Source: Deuterostichococcus epilithicus (taxonomy: Eukaryota > Chlorophyta > Trebouxiophyceae > Prasiolales > Stichococcaceae). Taken from it: a DNA stretch of 64,000 nucleotides. Position 1 is the first letter of the stretch; each line of letters opens with the position of its first letter. Below are positions 23,801-34,412 of this stretch, piece by piece. Position numbers and translations under genes: made by a program. The notes beneath the pieces are model-generated. The model was not told where the DNA came from. It searched no databases and worked only from the letters and a program-made list of their open reading frames with translations. Where the stretch lies: positions 1,054,009 to 1,118,008 of the forward strand of contig JAVTLE010000021.1 in assembly GCA_033439295.1 (NCBI GenBank). The letters are read 5' to 3'.

Positions 23801-26800
23801 GTCGGTGTACCACCAGCCTCCCCTGCCCTGTCCCAGCGCGAGTATCGAGAGTGCGACCTCCAGGTCAGCTTCAACCTCATACTCAACATCGCCCAATGCG
23901 CAGGCGATGTTCCTGACACACCCTGCGGACGGCTCGGCGCTGGCGCCCGCGCTGGCCACCACGCGCGCAGAGCCCGCCGTGTTTGACAACGGCGCCACGC
24001 CGTCGGACCCCAACGCCGACTTCGACGACGGCCCCGGCAACACGCCCCAGGCCGAGGCGAGCCGCTGTCCTCAGTGCTTGTCGTGCAGCGGGGCTGCTGC
24101 GCTGATCACCCGGGAGCTGAGGTCCTGCCCCGTCCGACGCTTGATGCGTCACCAATCTTCCGAGATTTATGCACTTGAAATGCTCATGCCGTGATGTTGC
24201 AGGCGTACCTCCACCCCCTTTCCTAGAATCACGATTTGAGAACTCCTTCGGGTTCAACGCATCTGATGACATCTTGCGCAGGTGTCCCTGTCTGCCAACC
24301 TCAAGTCCGCCGACACGACGGCACTCAAGCCGCTGCTGTTTGCTGACGCTGACGGCGACGATGCGCCTGCAACGCCCATCCAGCTGCCGGGCGAGGGAGC
24401 GAACGACTCCGCCGCCATCGGCGGCGACGGCCTCGCCGCTAATTCCAACGCTCGCGCCTTCTCAGCGGCGCTCGGCGGCAGCTCCGGCAGCACCCTGTCC
24501 AGCCTGGCGTTTGCTTTCGGCCAGTCCATCCGCAACGCGCTGTTTGGCGCCGGCTCAGAGGTACTTCTCCCTCCCTGGCTCAGCCGATGCCTGAGCCTCA
24601 TTGTTGGTTGTGGACCATGGAGCAGACTTGCGACTGCTCAGCGGGCAGCAATGTAGGTCCTGCTGGGCCACGTAGCAGAGCGGTGGTACAGAGGGCTGAT
24701 GCACTGTGCCGTGCCGACTCTCCTGCAGCCGCAGTCGCTGGCGTCTGCCGCAGCTGAGTCGGACGATGATGCTGCAATCGTGACGCCCGTCACCCGGACC
24801 TACTACATCCAGGCGGAGCAGCTGCTGTGGAACTACTTCCCCTCGGGCGAAGACAGGTGCAAGCCCTTCGCTGCCATTGAGTTGCATCGAACTGCCACTA
24901 AACCTGTCTCGTACAGGCTCAGGGTCCGCCCGCTGACTGCGAGGCACTCCTCAGTGCTTGCACCATCCTAGGGCATTCCTGGCTAGCAGCTGCATGGAAA
25001 CTGGTGCAAAACACAGGTGAAAGCACCCCCAACGGATGCACTGCGCCTGTGTGCCAGCCACTCCCTTTGCTGCGGCGGTGCCAGGCAGCCACTTCCAATC
25101 GTTACTACAATTGCACCGCGGTCCCATGCAGGTGCAACGGGTCGCCGCCAGAGGGCGACCAGCGGCTGTACACCGTGGTGATGAACAACACGCTGGGGCC
25201 CAAGATGTACAAGTCGCTGTACCGCGCATACACGGATGAGAGCTTCTCCACGCCGCTGCCGCACGACCCCAGCATCGGCATCATGGGCCCCCTCATCCAG
25301 GCGCAGGTGCGGCGCCAGGCTGCTCGAACACTACGCTGCAGCTGGTGCAGAGGCTGCCGCCGCGACTGCTGCCACTGCCGTCGTCGCCCCTGCCGCTGCT
25401 GCCGGACCATCAAATGTGGCATAGACTTCCTTGCGCTCATGGATGCGATCTGGTGCGCCTGGACACTGCAGGTGGGAGACCACCTGAGGGTGTACTTCCG
25501 CAACACACTGTCATTCGGCGTCAACCTCTTCCTCGGCGGCGGCGCCATTCCCCTGGACTCCAACAAGGCGACGACCACCGTGCCGCAGGGCGTGACCTTC
25601 GAGTACGAGTGGCAGGTGTGCACCTTTGACAACACCTTGTCTGTCTGTGCAGCCGTTACCCATCAATCGGCTCTTAGCACGCCTGACTGCCGCCTGCTGC
25701 CACACTTGAGAGAGCGCATCCCAGGTTACTGAAGCTGCAGCAGCATTCGCCATGCCCTGCTGACGCTCACCTGTCTTCCACATCCCCGCTCCCGTCTACC
25801 AGCGGTGCCACCTCTGCGCTTCTTATGTGGAAATTGAGACATGTGTAATCAAGTCTTGCCCCGGTGGTCTCCTGCAGATTCCACAGGAGTCGGGCCCGCA
25901 AGACGACGACCCCTCTACAATCCACTACCCCTACTACTCGACAGTCGACCTGGTGCCGCACCAGTACTCGGGGCTCGTCGGCGTCTTCATGGTGGCCAAG
26001 CCCGGCACGCTCGCAGCTGACGGTGCGCTGTCTGCGCTGTGGCTGACTTTCCCAGCATGCATCGTATCGTTCTGCCTCATGTCACCGAATGTTCCAAAGC
26101 GAAAAGTTTGCTATAAGTAGGCAGCAGGCAGCAGTGCGTTCATCAAATTGCGTGCCAAATGAGCTTGTTTTTCGCCTGACCTCTCTCTATGTGCGCGCAG
26201 GCAGCATCCCAGGCATCGATGTAGTGCAGCCGCTGCTGTTCAACATCTGGGACGAATCCAAGTCGGTGTACTTCCAGGCCAACATCAAGGCCTTCAATGA
26301 GAAGGTTGACCAGACGGACGAGGGTTTTGCGGAGGGCAACCTGAAGCACGGCATCAACGGCTACGTCTTCTGCAACATGCCCGACGTGAGCTCGCTGAAT
26401 TGACCTGACGCATGTGCTGGGCGCAGCCAGCCGAGTCGTCGAGCTGCTAGGAGGATGAGGGCTTGCTGCCCATGCTGCACAGCCATTGCGGTGATGGAAC
26501 TTCATCACATTGCAGCCATCAGGAGGCGCTAAGCGCCTCATGTTGTGCATCTGGCGCAGGTGCGGGTCAAGCAGGGCGGCACGGTGCGGTGGATGCTGAT
26601 CGGCATGGGCACGGAGAACGACATGCACAGCCCCATCTTCCAGGGCCAGGTGCATTCTCTTATCACACACTCTTGATCTTTGCTCTGCACTGCATCGAAC
26701 TTCACGTTACGCGCCGCTACACCAGGGAATTGCAAAGTGGCTGCATGTCGTTCATGTTCTGGCCGTGGGAACTCCGAAGGTCTTCGACTATGTTGCTTCA

Positions 26801-27028
26801 CACGATTGTGGCTCTTCTGATCAGGAGCACGCGCCTGACACTGTGTGTGTGTGTGCCGCGCAGACGCTGCAGTACGACCACACACACACTGCCAGCTCCA
26901 TGTTGTTCCCCGCCATCACGCGCACCACAGACATGACAGCTGTCAGCCCGGGCATCTGGCAGTACAGCTGCGACGTGCAGGATCACTTAGTGGCTGGCAT
27001 GCGGGCGCGGCTCGTGGTGACGAAGTAG
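17863..27028 (+). CDS. FOX1-type six-domain multicopper ferroxidase (ceruloplasmin family)
   Basis: Oxidises Fe(II) outside the plasma membrane for uptake by an iron permease. 27 exons: 17863-17941, 18598-18653, 18788-18922, 19063-19269, 19485-19664, 19844-19967, 20110-20183, 20330-20512, 20672-20746, 20982-21158, 21368-21441, 21602-21705, 21887-21998, 22192-22305, 22507-22618, 22869-23018, 23169-23279, 23556-23729, 23904-24056, 24282-24560, 24729-24856, 25132-25306, 25472-25615, 25878-26022, 26201-26385, 26560-26649, 26864-27028, giving 1234 residues. A signal peptide (about residues 1-20) is visible, with no C-terminal membrane segment. Six cupredoxin domains form three pairs. Copper ligands sit in domain 2 (HNVHWHG about 292-298; HCHVNKHFSAGM about 334-345), domain 3 (HVHG about 469; YHSH about 528), domain 4 (C736, H741, M746) and domain 6 (H1173, C1216, H1221, M1226). 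Domains 1 and 5 have lost theirs. A low-complexity insert of about 90 residues lies between domains 4 and 5. Introns 20513-20671 and 24057-24281 start with GC. Confidence 0.94.
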
Positions 27029-28023
27029 GCTGGGGCGTGAATCACTTGGACGGCGGGGCTACATTGCGGGGTTGGGAGTACGCCACTATAGCTAGATCGC
27101 CCCAGTGCAGAGTCCGTGTGGTGTTGAAGTGCGCGAAGGGTGCGGTTGTGTCTTGGGGTTTTATTTGAACTGGAGCACGTGGAATTTTTGGGCACAGGCT
27201 GACTGCATCCATGTGCGGGCGCATGCTCCCAACAAAAATTACGCAAGGGATGTTGCGAAACGGCTCAATCTGTTGCATTTTGGATCGCTGGAATACATTC
27301 GCCGTGCCTCATCAGGCACAGACTCCGCATGTCCTTATCAGTTAGCAGCGAAGCTCACAAACTTGAGATCCAGGTGAAATCCAGCTTGCTGTATCCCTCG
27401 CCTGCTGACGATACCCTACCTCCTGCAGCTGCGCGCCGCCTTTTACGCGCTTGGTGAGCCCTTGCAGTTGGCCCAACCCCTCAGGTCGGTTGACTCTTGT
27501 AATTATGTGAAAGCTGTTTGGCCCAATCCCGCTTGAGTGCAGCCCACCCGCTTGCGCTTTGGGACGCTCGTCACTGGTGCAAGGACAATCTTTGATACAC
27601 TTTCCATTGCTACGGGGAACTTGGAGACAGGTGTTGAGTTCCGGATTGAGTTCCGAGGAAGCTGCGACTCTCATATGAATCCCGCTTTCCTGAAACATGA
27701 TTCACCACTTCAGATGCTAGTCAGCGCCTTCGCAAAGCTGTCGTCTATGTTCCGTTGTTTGCTTATTGCAAGCGCTCATTCCTGCTAACGCCTGCCCGCC
27801 CATAAACGCTGGGGTCGGTGTCGCATCCCGGAAGCATGGCTATCACTCTCTGTCCGAGCCTGATGCTGAATCACAAGGTGCTGTCTTGCAGCTGATTACT
27901 ACTGTCTCATGCAATACATCACGCCAGACACATGCTGATGCGAAGAGGGAAGTGCATGCTGACGTGTGTCGTGACATGCTGACTGGTGTCCATTCATGCG
28001 TGCAGACCTGTTTTAGGGCAGGA
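27029..28023. other. intergenic region between ferroxidase and pentapeptide protein
   Basis: This 995-bp gap lies between two genes on the same strand, so it should hold the ferroxidase 3' UTR and the next promoter. It is somewhat richer in A+T than the coding parts. A TGTAA occurs at 27498-27502. No exon, RNA or repeat was recognised. Confidence 0.45.
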
Positions 28024-29415
28024 ATGCAGCCGTCTCGCAGCCTCGCTGCCTCCAGGAGACATGCAGCAATGGTGCCATGCGCCGCAGCACAGCCGCGGGA
28101 AGCAGCAGGCCAGGGGCTGGCCATGCGCTTTGCGGCCGCTGCCGCATCCGCTGCCATCCTGTTGGCATCGCCCAGCGCATTTGCGGTATCAGGCGGCGGT
28201 GGACTGGGCAATGACTTTGATTTTTCGGGTGAGAAGCGTCTCAACACTGCTGTTTGACCGCCATGCGCTCCTGCTGCTGCTCTATGTGCGTCCTTCCATG
28301 CCGCTTACATCTGGAGTCCTTCTGCACGCCGGCAACGCATTTGCCTTTGGTGCTGCAGACCAGACGGGGAAGGACTTTAGTGGCGGTCAGTTCTACAAGG
28401 TAGGTTTCTGTCTCCATGCTCGGTTGCTGGGGCTGGCATGTTGCAAGACCCACACATGAGATCACGACACCAACATCGCTCCTGTTTGCACCAGGTCAAC
28501 ATGAGGGGCACCATCTGGAAAGGTGCTTATATTCCCGCTCCTGCAGTTGTGCCTTGAGTGTCTGCAAGCTGACCGTCACAGCCTCTCGATGTCCTCGTTC
28601 CTCAATCCTGTCCATGCAGATGCCAATCTGAGCCGCGCAAACCTCTTCGGCTCGTTCGCCAAGAACGCTGATTTCACAGGGGCTGACCTGACCAACGCGG
28701 ACATCGAGGTGTGCGACTGGATGCGAGCATTGCACAACGTGCAGCTGCGGCAAACCCGGAGTCCATTTTCCACGCCAAGCGGTTTACTGTGGAGCTTATC
28801 GCATCCTTTTCTGTCTTGCAGAGTGTCGACTTTGAGGGTGCGGACTTGTCAAATGCCATCATCGTCGAGGCAGAGGTGAAATCAAAACATCTTTTGGAAT
28901 TTTCCTCCTGTGAAAAAAGAACTGCAAATGAAACTAGAATGAATCAGAATAGCAGTCTCAGAACTCTTGAGGTCCCAAAAACAGCCCACCCTTTGCCGCC
29001 TGTGTCATGCAGACATCCGCAGCGCAGTTCAGGAGGCTCAAGAGCATCGAAGGTGGGGGTGCACACCCGCTTGTCGGCCCGGCCTGAGTTCCTCCTTGGG
29101 CTTTTGTCCTCGATGCCCCTGCGCCCTATGTGCTGGCTGCTGACTCTGTGTGCTTGCTCGCACAGGCAGCGACTGGTCAGACACGCTACTGAGGAGGGTG
29201 CGGCCTCTGACATTATCTGCAGCCCGATGCCCTAGCACATTCGCGACAAGCGCTTTCACCGCTCTGACAAGTTCGTGTTTATTAGGGTTTATTAGGGTTT
29301 AAGTTCAAAATCAACCCTGCAGGACCAGAAGGCGTACCTCTGCTCCATCGCAAAGGGCCGGAATATGAAGACAGGCGTGGACACGCGCGAGTCGCTGGGC
29401 TGCCCGCCGCTCTGA
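28024..29415 (+). CDS. thylakoid-lumen pentapeptide-repeat protein
   Basis: Small plastid lumen protein of unknown biochemical role, related to the plant TL-type pentapeptide proteins. Exons 28024-28228, 28359-28399, 28495-28522, 28620-28708, 28822-28875, 29013-29052, 29166-29197 and 29323-29415 give 193 residues. The N-terminus is bipartite: a Ser/Arg/Gln-rich transit region, then a hydrophobic stretch (AAAASAAILLASPSAFA) ending in an AxA processing site. The repeat block reads ANLSRANLFGSFAKNADFTG, ADLTNADIE, VDFEGADLSNA, which are A(D/N)LXX units forming a right-handed beta-helix. The conserved C-terminus (SDWSDTLLRRDQKAYLCSIA, then GVDTRESLGCPPL) fixes the last two exons and the family. 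Several exons are very short (28, 32, 40 and 41 nt). Confidence 0.9.
29278..29297. repeat. TTTATTAGGG, two tandem copies
   Basis: A perfect 10-bp duplication in the last intron of the pentapeptide gene, just before its acceptor. It resembles a degenerate telomere unit but is not TTTAGGG. Confidence 0.6.
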
Positions 29416-30012
29416 GTCTCTGGCCATTACGGTCAGCGAGTGTCACTGTGCTGAATGCTGCAGCGGTTTGGCCGCGATCATTGGGGCCTGCCTCTGGGCA
29501 ACAACTTGGGCTTCTCACGACCCACAATGATAGACGACACGAGATCAAGGCACCTGAGGAGATGAGTGCTGCCATGGACATGAGTGAGACGACAGGAGGC
29601 CCGCACACCCACGGTACTGCTGGAATAACCATGCGCTGAGATGCAACAATGCTGTACAGTGACTGCGAATGTGAGAAGCGCCAGTCCGTACGTATAGGAG
29701 CCAGGCTACCTCCGAGCCATCATACAATTTACTATACAATCAGTGATGTTCTGATTGCGACAGGCGTGCAAGCAACGCCGCCATGACATTGCTTACGAGC
29801 CCCGGCTCTCGGTTCTTCTGGTCACGCGTCATTGCTACAATGGCAGTCACTTCGTTTGCGTCTGCCTGGTTTGCCGACATTCTTACCCATACTTACTCAC
29901 GTGCCAGCAGACCCTCTTGAGAGTTCATTTTCAGTGCTGTGACGTCGGCTGTCAAACTCACACGCGCCGCCGGTCAACCTAGTCTAGTTAATCGAGCAGT
30001 GCTGCAAGTGCA
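29416..30012. other. convergent intergenic region, pentapeptide gene / MATE gene
   Basis: 597 bp between converging stops, expected to hold two 3' UTRs. No exon, RNA or repeat was recognised. Confidence 0.5.
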
Positions 30013-33000
30013 TTACGCCTCAAGAAGCTCGTCCTGCTCCTCGTCCGCCCCCGTCTGCAGCCTTGTGGCGTGCACACGCACCGCTGCCTTTGCCGCCTCT
30101 GCGGCCCAGTCGAAGCGAAACACCAGGACTGCCAGCCCGGTGGCCTGCACGGTCGTAGCCACCAACAGGCCGCCCCACAGGCCATGGATGCCCAGTTCGA
30201 AGTGGAACGCCAGTAGCGCCGCCAGCGGTAGGCCCAACAGCCAGTAGCTGCAAAAGTTTGTGACAGCACCAACGAGCTGCCTGCCACAGCCACGCACCAC
30301 GCCTGCGTGGATTTCACGTGCGGGTGATTTTAAAGTCCGACACGAAGAAGTGGCGACGGATCGTTGTGTACGAGCGGTCAGGCACCACACACTGCGCACA
30401 GTAGGCCATGACCAGTTGGAGTTGCTGTCTGCCGGCGCCCATCTGCCTGGCGTGGTCAGCTGCGCGCGCAGTACAAACATGACAAACATGCACAGTTGGG
30501 GAGTTTCTAGCTTCGGCCCGGGCAACGGGTGACTTGACATGCGCACCACTCAGGGCGCCATTGACGCCGTCGCCGATCAGCGCAAACGCGAGCACTTGCA
30601 GTGCACTGGCACCTAATGCGATGACCTGCAAAAGGTGAGCTCAGGTTGTAGCTGCAGCTCATCGTGGTTGTAGGATGGCAATCAAGCCCCAGCCATACAG
30701 CAGGACAAAAACAACACTTCACCAATGGCAGATGGATTACTGCACACCACCACCCCCACCCTTCATTCCTCCGTTCCCGCGCCTGCCTGTGGCAAGGCAC
30801 AGCTCACAAAACTGCAGCCGACAAGCGAAGGTGGATGGGGCCACCTGTGGGTCGTTGGAAAAGATGCGACCCAGCCTGTGGCGCATGGCCAGCACGAAAA
30901 TGGCGATGGTAGTGCTCACGCACAGCGTGAGCACGGTGACCGCGATTGCGGCAATGCGGGCGGCGTCCGGCCGCGCTGCCCCAAGCGCATTGCTGACCCT
31001 GGTGCTGGCTGCACCTGTGTCACAAGATTCCAACGCTCGTGCGAGCCCTATCGGCTGCCGCGGCCAAAGCTAAACGGATTCGGGCCGGAGTGTCGAGCGC
31101 GGTTTCGAGCTGCTGCGACTCAGAAAGCAACACTGGGAAAGGAAATGCGCGGGATACTGGCGTGGGGGAACCTGGCGGCTCACCGCTCAGTCCCAGAGGC
31201 GCCAAATATGCCATCGTCGAGACTGTGAACATCCAGCCTGCAAGCATGGCATTCAAGGAGCTCACAGGCATTCAAGGAGCTCACAGACCTCTCGAAAACA
31301 ATGACAACCTGCTAGGAAGACGAGAATCGATAATAGATAAGTAAATTAATAAGTAAATTAATAAATCACGTCATGATTCAAGATGCGCACCCGTGGTAGC
31401 TGTGGTGATTTTTGGGTTTGGCAGAAGTCCCGACAGCAAAATCATCATCTGAATTGGCGCAGATAAACAAGAGGTCAGCCCTGGTCTCGTGGGCAAGAGT
31501 CCTGTGCTTCGATACGACAGCAAAATATGCGTTGGGCATCCACAGCCATGCTGCACCTCGAAAAAGCTCCATTCAGCAATAATCATGGACGCAGATGGAG
31601 CCGCCAGGCAAAGGTAGCCCCACCATCCGTTAAAGGCTTGCAGTGTCCTGAAGCAGTGCATCGAAATCGGATGGCGCAGCAGGTCGGCCACCCGACAAAC
31701 TTGTGCATGAGGCGGTCTGCAGGCTTGCGTTGGCAGCGTGCGCCATCCCCAGGCAGCAGCGACCCACCAGCCATGCCATGTCTGCTCTGGCGTGCCGGCC
31801 AGCCGCTGGTCACGCACGACGACGAACACCAGCAGGGCCAGAGCCTCCAAGAGCATTATCACACCGTTGGCGATTGCAGCGCCGTCCAGCCCCAGCCTGG
31901 TGGCGGACGCAACGCACGCTCTGAGTCTCTGTCGTCACTGTGCAGGCGCCCCGGTGGGTCGTGTGCTGCTGAAAGATTGCTCGTCGTGCTGCTCAAGAAG
32001 CGTCCTGAAACAGCTGATGGCAGCCTGCACTGACGTACTCAGACCGGTCGCGCTCACCGAAAATAGTGTATCAGCAGCCAATTAGCTAGTGGCGCACACA
32101 GTATTGAGCCCGCCGTTGCGTAGGTCTGCGGGTTCACGATGCTCTGCGCCGATAGATACCTATTCAGGCACTGAAAGGCACCTGCAAGCATGCACAGCGC
32201 GCTGCCCTTAGTGGCATGACCGAGCCCAGGCAACAGTGTCAAGTGAATGTTACAGTAGGGCTGCGGGTGACAGCAAGCTGCGGAAATGACACTGCCAGAC
32301 ACAGGCACACCTCCAAAGAAGAGGCTGGGAATCAGCAACCGCATGTACCGCGCGGCGCCTGCTGCGAGGTCTGCCTGCTGCCCTGCGGTGGCAACGCTTG
32401 TGCCTTCAGAACGTTGTCCTGGTGCGAGGTTCCAGGAGATGTCCACAGTGAGAGACCAACGTCTTGGAGGACGTCTTGAAATGGCGGCGGCGGCGTCAAA
32501 CAAGCGTGAGCCCAGCGCACCCATAGCTATCATGATTGGCTCGAAGTTCAGCCACGCCGGCAGCATCATGCAGAAGAACAGCCCGCAAATGAGGCTGCCG
32601 CGCTGCAGGCTGACCCCCACCAGCTCGTACTGCCGTGCGCCATACGCCTGCGCATACCATGTGCCTGGAGGCGTCAGACCCTTGCCTCCGCGCTCTGTCA
32701 TGCCCGACAACACAGGCTCCCATTCCAAAGTACACAAGGGCGTGGGCTTGCGATCGCAATGCCTGAGCGCTTGAACAGGGAGCAGCTTTGCGGCATCAGC
32801 CTGCCAACTCGATTGCCGCCAAAGCCAGGCCCGTCTGCAGCGCGGAAACAGGCAATGCGTGTGCAGCACCAGCATGTCGCCTCAATTGCTTACCTGACCG
32901 CACAGCGTCTCCAGCGCCGAAGCGAGGCCCGTCAGCAGCGCAAAGCCGCTCACGTTGCTGAAGCTCGTCCCCAGCACTGCCGACGACATCTCGAACGTGC

Positions 33001-33886
33001 CTGGTGCGACACCACCAAAGGATTCTGGCGGTGATGTCTAGTATCCGGATATGGTGAGCAACACATATCAGGCGGACTGCCGACTGTATTGAGCTTGTGG
33101 TGAGCAACCCATATCAGGCGGACTGCCGACTGCATTGAGCTTGTGGTGAGCAACACATATCAGGCGGACTGCCGACTGTATTGAGCTTGTGGTAAGGGCA
33201 CTAGGGTGTCACAAAGACCGCCGCCCAAGGAGAAGGAAAGATGTTGGTGTGTTCAGGCATCATTCAAAAGCAGTGAATCCGCATAGCGGTCCCTGCGGGC
33301 GGCCTGGGAAAGGACGGCTGAAACGAGACTTCACCTAGATGGCCGACGAAGATGAGCGATATGATTGAGCTGCCGTACGAAAACACATACTGCAGCGCCA
33401 TGGGGCCTCCCAGCGCGAGGCACCTAGGGTAAGGGCGACGGATGTGATTCTTGCCGTGTGTTTGTGCCGGCTGCAAGGCCATGTGTCAGGCGGGCTGGCA
33501 ATCTGGTCATGCCGCATGCTTGGTGTGAACGCCTGGTAATTTGCGCGTGCGCCGGCTGCAAAGCAGCGGCGGTGCTTTGTGCGTCGCCCACGGTCTGAAG
33601 CCACGTCTGAGCTGTCGCAGAAGCTGGAAATTGAATTCTTCTCATCAGCGGCCTACCTGACGCATTCGTGTCGCAGCTTCTGAAGGGCGGTCGCCTCCGC
33701 TGCCGGCACTTCACCCGGCTCTAACATGCCCATCTTGATGTCCAGGTCAAGGTCAGACTTCTGGCTGCTGTATGCCCCACCTCCATTCCTGATCGATGTC
33801 TTGCCCTCCAGCTGAGGCCCTGGCGCTGTCTGGAGCGGAGCCAGCTCACAATCGTGTTCAGCGCCGGCGGCATAGCCAACTGCCAT
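30013..33886 (-). CDS. MATE-family multidrug and toxin extrusion transporter (DETOXIFICATION type)
   Basis: Secondary exporter of organic cations or secondary metabolites, driven by H+ or Na+; located in the plasma membrane or vacuole. Exons in transcript order: 33657-33886, 33335-33423, 32894-33000, 32521-32647, 32311-32382, 32058-32181, 31768-31896, 31557-31647, 31391-31448, 31184-31237, 30845-31014, 30547-30625, 30013-30302, giving 539 residues with all phases consistent. Family marks in order: GGPMALQYVF and IFVGHLG in TM1, TGLASALETLCGQAYGA, IPSLFFGGAFQCLNRYLSAQ, EWSFFEMMILLSGLLPNPK, ASTRVSNALGAARPDAAR and SGVVRGCGRQLVGA. About twelve hydrophobic segments are spread over the protein. The N-terminus is a hydrophilic arm of about 75 residues. 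Introns are rich in short repeats. The substrate cannot be predicted. Confidence 0.93.
31249..31286. repeat. 19-bp tandem duplication in a MATE intron
   Basis: Two perfect copies of GGCATTCAAGGAGCTCACA lie directly upstream, in the transcript sense, of the acceptor for exon 31184-31237. A second AG acceptor-like site is created in each copy. Confidence 0.8.
31338..31363. repeat. A/T-rich short tandem repeat in a MATE intron
   Basis: Two copies of a 12-bp unit close to AAGTAAATTAAT. It stands out as an A/T patch in a GC-rich region. Confidence 0.6.
33052..33189. repeat. 46-bp minisatellite, three copies, in a MATE intron
   Basis: Three head-to-tail copies of a 46-bp unit (33052-33097, 33098-33143, 33144-33189) beginning TGGTGAGCAA and ending GAGCTTG. 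Copy 2 differs at only two positions, and a truncated fourth start (TGGTAAG) follows. It lies in the intron between exons 32894-33000 and 33335-33423. Confidence 0.93.
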
Positions 33887-34412
33887 CAAGGCGATTGATT
33901 GGGACTCGTAAGTGCCACCAGTCTCACTTGTATGCGGGATGTTGAGAGGTCAAGGAGGATTCCTAGCTTTGCGCCAGTGCCTCACGACAAACAATTTGGA
34001 GCTTGACGTTCGGATGATGCGAGGTTACGCTGTGTAGCGGCGCAGAGTGGCGGCGCGCAGCACGATCAGCTCCGAGAAGGTTCCCAGGCGGAGATGCGAT
34101 GTTTGCAGGGACCGATCCGGGTCATTCGCGAGCCAACTCCATGACGTCGACTTCATTCCGGAAGGAAGCTGTGACAGACACGGTTGGAAGCTCATGTGCC
34201 ACTACTCATTACTCTAGGCAGCTGTGAAGCTGCACTCTCTGCATGCCAATTAAAGAAATTCGAAGGTCGCTGGCTGACTGAGGCTATCAGCTGGGTCGCC
34301 AGATCAGCCTACGCGCAGCGGCACAGCGGGTACCTGGGAACGCCCAGCGGAGGGTGCAAGGTTCAGGCGCAGACATGCGGACCCATGGCTCCGCACTCAC
34401 AAACTCAGCACA
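33887..34412 (-). other. intergenic region upstream of MATE, downstream of the unknown gene
   Basis: 526 bp between two minus-strand genes. It should hold the MATE promoter and the 3' UTR of the unknown gene. No clear element was recognised. Confidence 0.45.

Noticed and set aside
27029-28023. Possible gene in the 1-kb gap after the ferroxidase
   Set aside because: Open frames are short, lack family motifs and do not splice into a consistent model.
30013-30549. Unspliced 178-codon frame at the end of the MATE gene
   Set aside because: Only its last 290 nt match the MATE C-terminus. The upstream part is intron, as shown by the phase-1 junction that restores SGVVRGCG.
32383-32520. Alternative exon in the MATE gene ending FQDVLQDVG
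   Set aside because: It can be joined in phase, but the direct join IAMG to QQADLAAGA matches the family spacing exactly and uses a better donor.
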